A DNA stretch of 64,000 nt from Calliopum simillimum (lineage: Eukaryota; Arthropoda; Insecta; Diptera; Lauxaniidae): assembly GCA_951812925.1 (NCBI GenBank), contig OX638371.1:35376101-35440100 (forward strand), in the 5' to 3' direction. The notes beneath the pieces were generated by a model. That model saw only the letters and a program-made list of their open reading frames with translations, was not told where the DNA came from and searched no databases. Positions 46,431 through 58,205 of the stretch are shown here, piece by piece. Within the stretch, counting starts at the first letter, position 1. Every line of letters starts with the position of its first letter. A program made the translations under genes and the position numbers.

Positions 46431-46955
46431 GACATTCACATATTTTAATATTTTGAGTTAAGGTATAGAGAAACATGAAGAGAAAATGACTCTAAACCTT
46501 AAAATACACTTGCATTTTAAATTTTTTATAAAAAATTAGCATTCATCCCCCTTAGGGTGGTTATATGGGGGTGCTAGGGGGTGACAGAGCGGCTAAAATA
46601 ATTTTTTATGGTCTTATTTGGTTATAGCACACCAAGAGATCTAGACATATGCATACATTTTTGAATGATTATACTAAGTTAAATTTCACCCCTTAGAGGG
46701 GCAGTAGGGGATGTTAGCGAAAAAATGGGCAATCAGAACGATTTTTTATCATCATATGATATTTATTTTATTTTCCTTGGAGCCGTTCCCCTAGATAATT
46801 GAAAATATTGATTTTATTAAGATAAGTGTTTCACGTATAAGAAAATATTTTGAGAACGCTAAGTTTTTTTTTCTTTTTTGACGAAATTTTTATCACTTTA
46901 GGTAGTTTAGGTATTTCGAAGGTTTCTAGTATTAATACTTCTAATACTTCTCGTT

Positions 46956-47123
46956 ATATGTGACTTGGTCTATGAAAAGGGTGCTTACGTGTCAAAAAAA
47001 AAAATTCCCAATTTTTTGCCGATTCGCATAAATTGACCCTTAAAAGTTGTTATCCAGCTGTTTTCACGAAATTTTTTTTTCCCACGTAAGCCCCCTTTTT
47101 TTTTTATAGACCAGGTCACATAT
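46956..47123. mobile_element. 168-bp palindromic MITE, copy 2
   Basis: TATGTGACTTGGTCTATGAA and the inverted TATAGACCAGGTCACATA end this copy; it relates to 24554-24713. Confidence 0.75.
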
Positions 47124-47139
47124 AGAGATATTTTAAACT

Positions 47140-47425
47140 GTATCCGCGTTGAAAAAAAAATTGAATAATTTTTCATTTTATTGCAATAAAGAACTAAAAA
47201 CTAAAATATAAAATTTGAACGAGCCTGTAACAAGTAAGTTTTTAAATTCAATCGTGAATTTTAAAATTCACCACAGAAAGACAAATTTTGTGTGGAAAAA
47301 TTTAAAATGCTGAAATATTTAACTCGCACATAAGATACCATCTTAATTTTAAATTCATGTGAAAGGTAATTTAGTCTTCTATTCCAGAAAAATATTTTGG
47401 AAGGTCGAAAAAAAGGTAAACCATT
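47140..47425. repeat. inverted partner of 37195-37470
   Basis: See 37195-37470; the match ends near GGAAGGTCGAAAA at 47400-47412. Confidence 0.75.
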
Positions 47426-49289
47426 AATCTTTTGAAATAACCTGAATGCTCTCCGGATCAGTATCCTAAAGAAAACTACTAGGGCATTATTGTTTGTAAA
47501 ATTTTTAAAGAAAATAAGCAATATCAAAGCATTGTTCAACTAAAAAGCGCCGCACTATGTGCGAAAAAATAACTACAAAAAATTTGTGGAGAGTATACCA
47601 TCACATTTATTGGAACTGATAAGAAATAACGAAGGCAATACTAAGTTTTAGTTAGATTTTGCATAAAAAATTTTTTTTAGTGTCCAAATTCAAAGTCTTT
47701 CTTTGCTTTATTGGTAATAATGCTCTCAATACCACCCGTTTCAAATGTCCTTTTTGCTTCGACGATAGGCGTGCCTGTGAACAAAGTTTCATCGAACAAT
47801 CTTACTTCAATTTTTGTTAATCGTGATTCTCCAGACGGCCCTGACACGAATGACTATATCCACTCAAGAGATAACACTGATCAGAATATATGCAAACGGA
47901 AAGATAAAGAAAGTCCTGAGTTCAGGGTATACAAAATGTGAGTTTCTCGATTTTGACACAATCCAAAGAAACTATACCATTGACTGCTGCAAACGTTTAT
48001 GTAGCAACTTGGTGTTTCATCAATATTTTAAATTCAACCTTTTGAACATAATTAGAACAGATAAAATTAAACAAAATAATCCTTTCCTCGGTTTTGTAAC
48101 GTTAAGCAGATAATGAACAGCTAAATACTTTACCTGAAACATTTTTTATTTCTGTAATCCTTTAAGTCAATTCAACAGCATTGTAATAATAAATTTACTT
48201 CTACAACACAATGATGATGAAGCAAAATAGTTGGGTTGGAAACAATTTATTTATTAACTGACATAAAGTTGACATGAAGTTCATGGTAATCCCATTCAGC
48301 TCAAGCTGGGAACAAACGCTGTGTTGTGTCAATTGCTGCAGATTTTAATTTGCTAAATTAAATTACAAAATTTAATGCGCCAGTTGACAACTGTGCGAAT
48401 ATATGTATGTATTAGAAAGAGATAGCAATTTTAATACAAGTGAGTAAACATTCATTCATAAAATTAATGTCGCATATAATTAAATTGCATTTGAAATGGC
48501 ATACAATATCATTTAATGATGCTGATGATGATGATGGTGATGCAAAAGTGCAACACAGCATAGAACATTAGGTTAGATAGCTACATAGTACATACAGGAG
48601 GTAGAACATTAAAAATAATAATAATTTTAATAAATGCATAGTGTTACTGCAAAATTTCAGGTTATTTCGTATGCACAAAACTATTTGATAATGAATTCAA
48701 AAATTAATTAATAATAAACAAAAGGTTCCAACTGACAAATAAGATCTTTTATAGCCCCCACTATCGAATAAGACTTCGTTTTAAAACTGCAGAAATTACA
48801 TAGTTGTATCTGGAATATTAAAATAATCTATGTATATCATAATGACATTCATTCGCCTACAAAAGTCCTCATCTATGGAGGAATTAATATCTGATGCAAT
48901 TACTGAGCACTTTGCAGTAGAGTATTTGCAGCTTTTCAGATGCAGGTTAATCAGATGAATGGACTCAAAGGAAGTATCTATTTGCACTGAAAGTACAATG
49001 TATGTGCAAAATAATTGCTAAAAGTATGTAAACAGAATAACGCTGAAGTGGCCGTTTAAAGAACTTTTTTAATTTTACTACCTAAAACTATTGATTTGGT
49101 CGATAATTTAGGTACTTAATGTGAACGCTTACCCCGATCGTAAAAACTGAACTCATCGATAACAAAAAAAAAAAAAATTTAAAAAACATAGCCGAATTTT
49201 GTATTAATTTTCTTTATTTTATTTCAAGGTGAATTGAAGTTTCCTTTATGTATGTTTTGTACTTTTTAATGTACAATCTGTATATGAGC
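47426..49289. other. probably unique DNA, no gene recognised
   Basis: Contains a short (GAT)n tract at about 48518-48540. Frames at 47.7-48.1 kb lack family resemblance. Confidence 0.35.
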
Positions 49290-49510
49290 CGTTCAAAATG
49301 ACAATGGTGCAACTCCAAAACGAGGCAAAAGCAATATCATAATATAAATTGGCTGCCATTTAGTTAGGGATGAATAAAATTGATTTCCGTTTTCACAAAA
49401 AATTTACTTGATGATATGAAATTGTTAAAATTAAGTTGAAAAATGATATCGACCAAATAACCGATCATTACGGCACATAGTTTATATGACATTACTTTTG
49501 CATCGTTTTG
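49290..49510. repeat. inverted partner of 37890-38115
   Basis: See 37890-38115. Confidence 0.65.
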
Positions 49511-49538
49511 GAGTTATTCCATTGTAATTTTGAACGGC

Positions 49539-50149
49539 TCATATATAAAAATGAAATGGTGTCCGTATGTAGCTTATGAACGCGGAAACTACACGGCCGA
49601 TTTACATTATTTTTTTTTTAAATTGTTTGTTTTTGTCTGTAGAAGGTTCTTAAGGGGGTGAGATGCCACTGAGGGGAACGGGAGTTGCACCCCCCTTAAA
49701 AAGAAAATACAAAAAAAGCTATATTTCTACAGTTATACAAGCTATGCTTGTGAAAGTTGGTGAACTTCTGCCTAATGTATGTACCATTCACCATGCAAAA
49801 TTTGAGGGGTATTGAACAAGGGACGTTGCACCCCTCATATGAAAAAAACACACAAAATGCTATATCAGTGTTCCTATATCAGTTATCATTATGAAACTTG
49901 GTACATAGATGTTTTATGCGTCTACTATTCAGCATGCAAAGCTTATTAAGAGGGATTGAACGAAAGGGAAATACTCAAAATGCTATATTTCTACGCCTAT
50001 AGTAGCTATCATTATAAAAGTTGGTACATAAATATATATTTTATTCACCTTGAAAAGAAGAAGAGAAGGATGACGGAGATAGATGGGACTTGGAACATAA
50101 GTAAAGGGCATAGGGAACGGACGAACAAAGTCGCTTCCGGGCCAGCTAG
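49539..50149 (+). mobile_element. Helitron-like non-autonomous element, copy 1
   Basis: Begins TCATATATAAAAATGAAATG and ends GGGCCAGCTAG followed by T, as expected of Helitrons (5' TC, 3' CTRR, insertion between A and T). Its length (611 bp) equals that of the copy at 52559-53172. The inside has three units with GCTATAT.T.TAC and GGGATTGAAC-like blocks. No Rep/helicase. Confidence 0.6.
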
Positions 50150-50151
50150 TA

Positions 50152-50297
50152 TCTATATATATATAAAAATGAAATGGTGTCCGAATGTAGCTTATGAACG
50201 CGGAAACTACACGGTCGATTTACACGACTTTTTTTTTAAATTGTTTCTTATGGTCTGTATAAGGTTCATAAGCGGGTGAGATGCCGCTGAGGGGGAC
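50152..50297 (+). mobile_element. Helitron-like element, copy 2, truncated
   Basis: A second 5' end (TCTATATATATATAAAAATG, then GAAATGGTGTCCG) begins two bases after the first copy ends. It runs about 145 bases until it meets the repeat at 50298. Confidence 0.55.
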
Positions 50298-50785
50298 GGG
50301 GGTTTTTCATAATAAAGTTTATAATAATTTTTTTCGTATAGATGTTACTTGGGTAGGTTCTAAGCTTTCGAAGTAAAAATCGTTTTGAAACTAAATATTT
50401 CGATTTAAAGCTAAACACAGTTTTCTCAAGATTTAAAACGATTTTAAAATTTGAAAGCTAAAAACCTACCGAAGAAACATCTTTACGAAAAAAATTATTA
50501 GAAACTTTTTGATGAAAAATTTTATGTTCTTTCTAATGGTAGCAGTTTCAATTGTCTGTGTTTTCTCCTTCACGAGATATATACAAAAGTGTTCAGAAAA
50601 GTACTCTTTCAAACTTAAAACAAAGAAATGCGATGCGCCAACAGTAAATATTAATATTATGGGCTCTCCTTGCACCAGAATTTTTAGTTTCTATCGTTTT
50701 AACAGAAAAACTTGTTGGAAAGCAAATCGGAAACAAAAAAAAAAAATTGTGAAGCAGTCTAGTGTACACACTATCAAAATTTATC
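50298..50785. repeat. foldback repeat related to 57739-58205
   Basis: Shares ATAATAATTTTTTCGTATA, the internal palindrome around AAAACGATTTTAAAA, AGTTTCTATCGTTTTA, GGAAAGCAAATCGGAA and GAAGCAGTCTA.TGTACACA with the element at 57.74-58.21 kb. The open frame at 50509-50835 is a by-product. Confidence 0.55.
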
Positions 50786-50898
50786 GATTTAAATTTGATG
50801 AATTCGAATTTGGCATCACTAATTTTGAGTTTTGAGTGTACACACCATCAAATCACTCTTCAAATTTCAGATTTGCTTTGTACGCCGATAAGGTAACA

Positions 50899-51921
50899 AT
50901 ATGGTAGATCCTGTGTGCAAAAACAACAATCCGGGAGGATTTGGTCCTAGTACCATTTGTTGTTAAAATACAGGGTGTTGAAGTTGGCGTTTTTAGTCAT
51001 TCTCGTGAAAAGGATGTTTTTTCAAAAATTCATAGCTTATACTAAAGTTTGTAATTTGATAAATCTAAGTTACTGGTCCTATTCATTTTGAAACGTTCTT
51101 TTTACAAAAAAAAATTTTTTTCATGAAAATTTTTTACACTTAAAAATACTTTTCAATTTATTTTAAAAAAAGCCGCCTTCGATTTTTTTTAAAAGTACTT
51201 TAAATTAATGCATAATTTATAAGCTTTAAAATGATGTATGACTCAAGATGGGATTCGGACGCTGAATTGAAGTTTTTGGTTTCTGAACGCCCGCGGATGG
51301 CAAAAATATTCTTTTACTCAAAAGAAAGCATCTTAAGAAAAATGGGTACTAGGCATAAAATGCTTAGAATCATCAAGGCAATAAGTGTGAAATTTTTTGG
51401 TAAAATTTATTTTTTTGAATAATTCTTGAAAAAATTTCAAAAATTATTCAAGAAAAAAAATTTCTAAAAAAATCCAAAAAATCTCACGTATTGCGTGGAC
51501 GATTCTAATCATTTTTACGTAGTACACTTTTTGCGTAAGATGCTTTCCTCTTGAGTAAAAAAAGATTTTTGCATTATTCATTATGCATTATGCATTATTC
51601 TAAAGTACTTTTAAAAAAAATCGAAGGGGGCTTTTAAAAAAAAAAAAACAAAAGTATTTTTAAGTGTAAAAAATTTTGGTAAAAAAAAAATTTTTTCACC
51701 AAGAAATAATTTTTTATAAAAAGAACACTTCAAAATGAATAGGACCAGTAACTTAGATTTGTCAATTTACAAACTATAGTGTAAGCTATAAATTTTTGAA
51801 AAAACTCCCTTTCATGAAAACGACCAAAAACGCAAACTTCAACACCCTGTATTTTAACAACAAATGGTACTAGGAACAAATTTTCCCGGTTTGTTGTTTT
51901 TGCACACCGGATCTACCATAT
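50899..51921. mobile_element. foldback element with ~330-bp inverted arms
   Basis: The left end ATATGGTAGATCCTGTGTGC is mirrored by GCACACCGGATCTACCATAT at the right. Arms share ACCATTTGTTGTTAAAATAC, GTTACTGGTCCTATTCATTT and TTTTACACTTAAAAATACTT. The ~200-bp centre holds a short frame (51231-51422) with no recognised domain. Confidence 0.8.
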
Positions 51922-52019
51922 TTCCAAATTTGAGCAAAATCGTAGAAAAAAAAATTTTGAGCTGGTACACTTGGCGTGTTTTGCTTCATATATAAAAATT
52001 TTAACTGATAAAGTATTAT

Positions 52020-52558
52020 TGGAGTTAAGTTGGCGCGCAAGATTGACATTTTTTAGTTTTTATTTTTTGTAGCAATTGCTCCCTAAATGCTCCCGAGAGA
52101 TCCAAAATTGCTCCAGCCAAAAATTTAATATTTTGATTTTTAGAATTTAAAAAAATTTTTTTCAACATGCAATAACGCTTAGAAATTTTGTATTTAATTA
52201 AATATTTTTGTTTTAAAAAATTGCTCCCCAATTACTCCAAATGAAGGCTCCAAACTTTAAAATGTGGCAATAGCTCCAGAAATATTTGGAAAATAAAAAA
52301 TAGGCAGCGCGTATCTTTGAGTTTTCATACTTTTTTTTTTGCTAAAAAATTGCTCCCAAATTCCTCCCTAAGGATCCCCAAATTTCTCCATCTGTAGTGT
52401 TGCCAGTTAATTTTTTATTAACAATTTAAAAAAAAAAGTTAACGCGCAATTTTAAAATTTTTTGTTTTATCTTTTGCAGAAATATTGCTCCTCAATTGCT
52501 CCCTAAGGATCCCCAATTGCTTCAGCTGTAGCATTGACAGTTAATTTTTTATTAACAA
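52020..52558. repeat. ~140-bp tandem repeat with GCTCC motifs
   Basis: About four diverged units, each with GCGCGCAA/GCGCGTA, an A/T block, ATTGCTCCC.AATTGCTCC and GGATCCC.AATTGCTCC. Related units occur in both palindrome arms (56.38-56.60 and 60.96-61.14 kb). Confidence 0.6.
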
Positions 52559-53172
52559 CTAGCTGGCCTGGTTGCGACTTCGTTCGCCCATTCCCGATGC
52601 CTTTACGTACGAAGTCCCATCCATCTCCATTTTCCCTCTCTCCAATCACCAAGGTTTTTAAAGATCTTTTGTAATCATAGCTCCCATAGGTAGAGAGATA
52701 TAGCATTTTATATATTTTTCGTATGAAGGGTGCAACTGCCCCTTCTCACCCCCCCGCCCAATTTTTTTTAAAGTAAATGGTAGATAGAATATTCATGTCT
52801 GTACCAAGTTTTATAACGATATCTGCGATATGTGAAGAAATATAGCATTTTGTGTATTTTTGAAAAGTGGATGCAATTCTCCTACACCCAATATTCCCCA
52901 AGTTTTACATGGTGAATGGTAGATGTGTACATTATGCGTAAGTTCATCAACTTTCATAATCATTGCTTGTATAACTGTAGAGATATACCATTTTTTGTAT
53001 TTTTTTCGTATGGGGGGTGCAACCCCCGTTCCCCTCAGTGGCATCCCACCCCCTTAAGAACCTTCTACAGACCATAACAAACAATTTAAAAACAAAAATT
53101 ATGTGAATCGGCCTTGTAGTTTCCGCGTTCATAAGCTACATACGGACACCATTTCATTTTTATATATATAGA
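52559..53172 (-). mobile_element. Helitron-like non-autonomous element, copy 3
   Basis: Minus strand: preceded by A, begins TCTATATATATAAAAATG, ends GGCCAGCTAG followed by T. A small GCGA/TCGC hairpin lies 11 bases before the CTAG end, the usual place of the Helitron termination hairpin. 614 bp, matching copy 1. Confidence 0.65.
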
Positions 53173-53484
53173 TTTCTTTAAGGATTATGATTTAGAATTA
53201 ATATCAAGTATCTTTAAAATACATTTTTCTATCTGTAAGGGCGCCCATAAAACATAAAAATAGGTAAAACTAAAATAAAATTAAATAAAAAATTAAGAAT
53301 TACAAATAAAAGAGAAAAGAAAAGAAAATGGAATGTACATATATACTTCCATATGAATTTAAAACACACTCCAGATAGTGATTAAAGCGATTCAAAATAG
53401 AAATGACCAAAGTTCTTTCTACGTCTAACCACAAGCGCTGAACACTCGCAAAAGAAATGAAAGACTCTTTCTTTCTTAATGATC

Positions 53485-53605
53485 CGATTAAAAATTTGGT
53501 CGAGAGGGCACCTCCCGTACAAAGAAAAATTTCAAAATACTGCAGCGTAAGGTATTTCAATTTTGGCCACTACAAAAGTTACACCATTACTAGTTTAATT
53601 TGAAG
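53485..53605. repeat. fragment of the CCATGTCCGTCTG repeat
   Basis: GGTCGAGAGGGCACCTCCC, TTTCAAAATACTGCAGCGTA and GTTACACCATTACTAGTTT match the right end of 7040-7965 and 23640-24440. Confidence 0.6.
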
Positions 53606-54577
53606 TCAGAAAAAAATACTTTTCAAGAATAATCGGTCTGAAGGCTTCTCATGCGAATTCATAAGTTAGATAAGAGACATAGCCAAATGCAACTATCAAA
53701 TGAGATGAGGTGATTCGTAGAGAACAAAGGACGTTCTGCATATATGCACAAAGTAATCGGAAGCAAAAAGAGTGTACATAAGTAAACAAAAGCAACAATC
53801 AGTCTTCACCGACTATTGCAATTCATTTGACAAATGACCAAATTTTCACTAACCCTGCGAATTTTTGCAAACATTTTTACTAGAATTGTCAACTCTCTCT
53901 ATGGCAGTAAGCCTTTTCACGTCGTCAAGAGTAAAGCTGGAATTAGTCAAAACGTTCCGTTCTCTAACGTGTTCAGAATACCCAAAAGAACAACTATTTA
54001 CAAGAATTTCAACTGAACACTCATGTTGGGATCGAACGCGCTATTTCACCGCCGCACAGCAAGCGGAAAATCGAAAAAATTGGCCAAAGTTCTGAAAGTG
54101 GGTAGTAAGGGGTTTTTGATGATGTTGATTACGAATCTGAAATCCATTTTCAAATAAACAAAGTGGTGGATCCAAAATACTGCGAAACAACATCTTTTAC
54201 CACCAAAAACAATATATGAGAGTTTTTGATGTTGCTTATAACGAATCTGAAATTCTTTTTTCCCAATACAAAATAGCGAATACAGAATGGTAGACAAAAT
54301 ATCCCAAACAGCATCTTTTCTACAAAAGTTTGGATTCTGGGATCATTCATTACGAATATGAACTACTTTTCAAAAGTCCTTATAAACGTCTTCGGGGCAC
54401 CTCGCGGCAGCTAGTTTTTTCATAGGTCAGTAGGAAAATGTACTCTGTATACGATGGGTTTAAAAATAAGAAGGATGTCTATGGATTTTTTCACATTTGT
54501 CATATCGAAAACCACTTGAACCAATTTTTTTGAGTAATATTTTCATGAAATATTTGACTATTTTTCTGTAATTTTAG

Positions 54578-54791
54578 AAAACCTCGCTATGGAAAAAAAC
54601 CCTGTACAGCAGCTTAACGAGCTAGAAAAGCAAATTACTTATGGGTTTCAGCCTTATGGCCTCAATATGTTTCTGTGCATTTGTATATGCAACGACGCCA
54701 TTATGACCCAAGGGATCGGGTATTCTAAGAAAATGGCAAAATTTAATGCGGCGGAACGAATGCTATTCGAATTATATTGCGATCAATAAAA
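54578..54791 (+). CDS. double-stranded RNA-binding domain exon, left arm
   Basis: Preceded by a polypyrimidine tract and TTTTAG acceptor (54576-54577), then open through an ATG at 54589 to TAA at 54789: 66 residues from the ATG. The protein has the order of a dsRBD: helix 1 NPVQQLNELEKQ (residues 4-15), strands around MFLCICIC and AIMTQ, then GIGYSKKMAKFNAAERMLFEL (42-62), with the phosphate-contacting KKxAK motif. Such domains bind dsRNA by shape and occur in RNAi, editing and splicing factors. After the stop a GTAAGT donor (54792) and TTTACAG acceptor (54868) would remove a 77-bp 3'UTR intron, with AATAAA at 54885-54890. Upstream exons were not found. The copy looks genomic, not retroposed, because the introns remain. 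Whether it is expressed, or is a captured last exon, is unknown. Confidence 0.65.
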
Positions 54792-56670
54792 GTAAGTTTG
54801 TAAATTCCAGTGTGGGTTAAACATTAAGATTTGGAAAAGGCGTAACTCACATTTTCAATACTTTACAGGAGAAGGAAAAAACTGAATAAAATTTAATAAG
54901 CCAAACATTTAAAAAAACTTTAAATGCAATTTACAACAAAAACTATCTACAATTTTCATTCAAGGATTTTTTTTTATTTTCTTTGTTTTTTGCCTAGTTT
55001 TGTGAGTTAGGTCTTTTCATTTTAAAATTTTTTTAAAAAAAAGTGATAACATGAAGTAGATAACATGAAAAAAACTAATTTTTTTTTTTTTTTTTTTTTT
55101 TTAATTTTTGGTTCCGACAAACAAGAATGGAGCCTTGGGTGCAACCAAATTTGTCCACTAAAATGTCGCAAAAAGTCATGAAACACGAAGAAAACGCGAA
55201 AAAACGAAGAATTTTATTTCAAAATGTGAGTTATTTGAATATTCAGTGGAGATAGGACAGTAGCGCTCTTGAAAAAATTACAGTTTGGAGATTGGATTTT
55301 TCTTAATTATCGAATATTTTGGTATTTTGACATCACACAGTTTTCCACACGGTAAAGAAGCCCACAAAAAAAAAAAGGTGAAATAATTTTTTTATTAAAT
55401 TTTCTACTTTTAAAACTAAATTGCTATTTTTTCAATGATTATACTCTTCGATTTTTTTAAAAATATTTCTAAAAAAACTTTAATGTATTTGACAAATTTT
55501 AAGACTATTTGTAGAATGGGCAAACGATGGGATCTATTTTTTTTTTTAAATTTTTGTTTTTATTTAAAAACAAGTGAGTGAACGATCACTAAAATATTCC
55601 TCGTTGCCGGGAGGGGTTAAAAATATTCACCGACCCCCATTAATTTTCCCTCTCCAACATTTTTCTTAAATATACAATAAATTTTTTCCATCCCTTAAGG
55701 ATTCTCCCATACAAAATTTTGATAAAAATGTCAAAAAAAAATCCTCATGGTAAAAAGTGTTCACAGACCCATTAATTTTTCCTACTCAACATTTTTCTTC
55801 AACGTACAGAATTGATATTTCTATCTTAATTTTGTACGGAAACCCCCTTAAGGGGTGCAAAAAAGATAAAAGTATGTTTGACAAAAATGTTAAAGAGGAT
55901 ACGGCGTGTGTCTCTGCATCATTAGTTTTTTCACACCAGGGTCCTTCCTAGGACGCCGGAACCAAAAATTAGTTTTTCCTTTTTTTTGTGTTTTCTACGC
56001 GTTTCATGACATTTTACAACATTTTATTGGGAAAAAAAATGTTTTCACCCAACGGTCCCCCCTTGCATGACGGAACGGTATTAGCTATAAATAACACAGT
56101 GCAACATTTTTCAAGTCATTGACGGTGAACTAAAATCCGTTATAAGGCGTCGAAAGTACTCGCCGAAACAAGTAATTCCGCCAGAGCGTTTTGCAAAGTT
56201 GGCTCATATAAGGATTTTATGGTAATTTTTGCGATTTTAAGGCACTAGATGAATTTTTTTCGGTTAAGTTTGTTCGGCATTTTTTTTCTTCTATTCAATA
56301 TCTACAACATTGCTGAAGTCATCAAAACAATATTTTCGGCTGTTACCGAGATATAGGCCTTGTAGTTTCCGCGTTCATAAGTTAGCGCACAACTTCAAAA
56401 TTTTAAATTTGTTCTTTTGCAGAAAAATTGCTCTTCAATTGCTCCCTAAGTATCCCTAATTATCCGTTGTAGCATTGACAGTTAATTTTTTATTAACAAT
56501 TAAAAAAAAAAAAATTATATGTAAGCGCGCAACTTTAAAATTTTTAATTTTTTCTTTTGTTAAAAAATTCTTGCCTTAGGATCCCCAACTGCTCTTCTGT
56601 TTGTTTGTAATAAAAAAAAGTATCAGGTAGTATGTTTTGTATATCAAAACATAATGGATTTGTTTACATA

Positions 56671-57233
56671 TGAGGAGTAGTCGAACAAAAGGTAACATTT
56701 CCAGTTTTTGTCTTTTTGCTTTTTTTTGGAAGAATCGTATGTAAATCTATGAACTTCACATTCCAATTGAATTTGGCGGTTCAAAGAATAACAGAACCCA
56801 AGAAAACCGCGTTTTTCGTCGATTTCCGAACAAAAAGTAACATTTCCACTTTACTTACAATTTTTTTGTAGTTCTGACGAAAAATTACATTTACCTATTT
56901 AACGCTTATCACTTATCATAGTCTTCGTCGAACATTTTCAGTTGCTTTTATTGCTCCCACAAGGCATCATTTCAGTTTAATGATTATCAAAAAGTAAAAT
57001 TTTCAACATTTCCTGACAAAAGGTAACATTTCCAAATTTCAAACTCAGTTATCTCCATTAATATGAAAGTTTTTAAATATGTAAAAACGCGATTGTAAGG
57101 CAGTTTTTTTAGTGTATATTTTTGCATAGACATATTTTTTTAAAAAAAATATGCTACCTTTTCAATCACACTTTATTGATTTCTGAAAAAAAAGGAATCA
57201 TGGAAATGTTACTTTTTGTTCGATTACTCCTCA
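56671..57233. mobile_element. 563-bp MITE, present only in left arm
   Basis: The inverted ends TGAGGAGTAGTCGAACAAAA and TTTTTGTTCGATTACTCCTCA have TA at both borders. The right arm (near 60880-60890) keeps the uninterrupted target. The motif ACAAAARGTAACATTTCC recurs at about 56685, 56830 and 57015 and inverted at 57200. No ORF. Confidence 0.85.
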
Positions 57234-57738
57234 TATATTATGAAAATCTGTTTTTTTTTAATGTCAAAGTTTGGAATTTTTACCATTTTTTTTATAATAT
57301 TTGAAAAACCAATATAATTCACATAAAATCTGCAGGAAAAAAATATGTTAATTTTAATAAAGTAGAAACGATATGCTATATAAGTGCATCCGGCTTAAAA
57401 CAAATTCACTAGAGGGTTTATCCTGTACTTTCTAATGTAAAAAGCTCCATAGAGCATTTTTGCTATTTATAGTCCAACTTTGAGCCCACTGTGTAACTAA
57501 ACAAAAGCAAAATTTTATAGTTTTTTTTTTCCGTCCCTAAGTATTATCTGACGATTGGCGTAAAAATTTTTTAAATCCATAGCAATTTCAAATTTTACCT
57601 ATTTATGGCTACGATCTCCCATTTTTAAAAACCACTCGGCTGTCGAAAGCTGAAACGTAAAACGTCCTATATAGATTGCTCCTTAACCCCTCCACAAGAA
57701 ATCGCAATTGCTTATATAAGAAATTCAAAAATTAAGTA

Positions 57739-58205
57739 TAGTGTGTACATCAGACTGCTTCATAATTTTTTTTTTTTTTTGCTTCCGATTTGCTTTCCCA
57801 CAAGTTTTTTTGTTAAAACAATAGAAACTAAAAATTCTGGTGCAAAGAGAGCCTATAATATTAATATTAACTGGTGGCGCATCGTATTTCTTTGTTTTAA
57901 GTGTGAAAGAGTACCCTTCTACTACTCTTCGCGTGAAAAAGAAAACGGAGACAAATGAGACTGCTACTATTAGATGGAGCATACAATTTTTCATAAAATA
58001 TTTTATAATAATTTTTTCGTATATATGTCACTTCGGTAGTTTTTTAGCTTTTAAAGTTTAAAATCGTCTTAAAACTTGAAAAAACTGTGTTTACAGCAAA
58101 TTATTTAGTTTTTTTTTAGTTTCTATCGTTTTAGCAAAAAAACTTGTGGGAAAGCAAATCGGAAGTAAAAAAAAAAAATTATGAAGCAGTCTAATGTACA
58201 CACTA
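57739..58205. mobile_element. 467-bp TIR element in palindrome spacer
   Basis: The left end TAGTGTGTACAT, AGACTGCTTCATAATTTT, GCTTCCGATTTGCTTTCCCA is mirrored at 58118-58205. Related to 50298-50785. Non-coding. Confidence 0.75.

Larger units (their letters stand above)
53858..57735 (+). repeat. left arm of a giant palindrome
   Basis: Matches the opposite strand of 59031-64000 once arm-specific insertions are set aside: about 3.3 kb in both arms. Pairing checked at many points, for example 53865/63993, 54589/63270, 55757/61759 and 57676/59095. The long shared frames translate identically or with one change. Its left limit cannot be fixed because the partner arm leaves the window at 64000. Contains a dsRBD exon. 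Confidence 0.92.

Noticed and set aside
37195..49510. Inverted pairs 37.2/47.1 kb and 37.9/49.3 kb as one large inverted duplication
   Set aside because: The order of the pairs is not mirror-symmetric, so they are independent dispersed repeats.
50509..50835. 108-codon ORF starting MMKNFMFFLMVAVSIVCVF, looks like a signal peptide
   Set aside because: Lies within a foldback repeat whose other copy (57.74-58.08 kb) has the same stretch open only by inverted reading; hydrophobic T-rich sequence mimics a signal peptide.
54096..54420. Open frames conserved in both palindrome arms (for example 53865-54095 and 54046-54297)
   Set aside because: Conservation follows from arm identity alone; part of the sequence is the non-coding ATTACGAATCTGA repeat, and no domain is visible.
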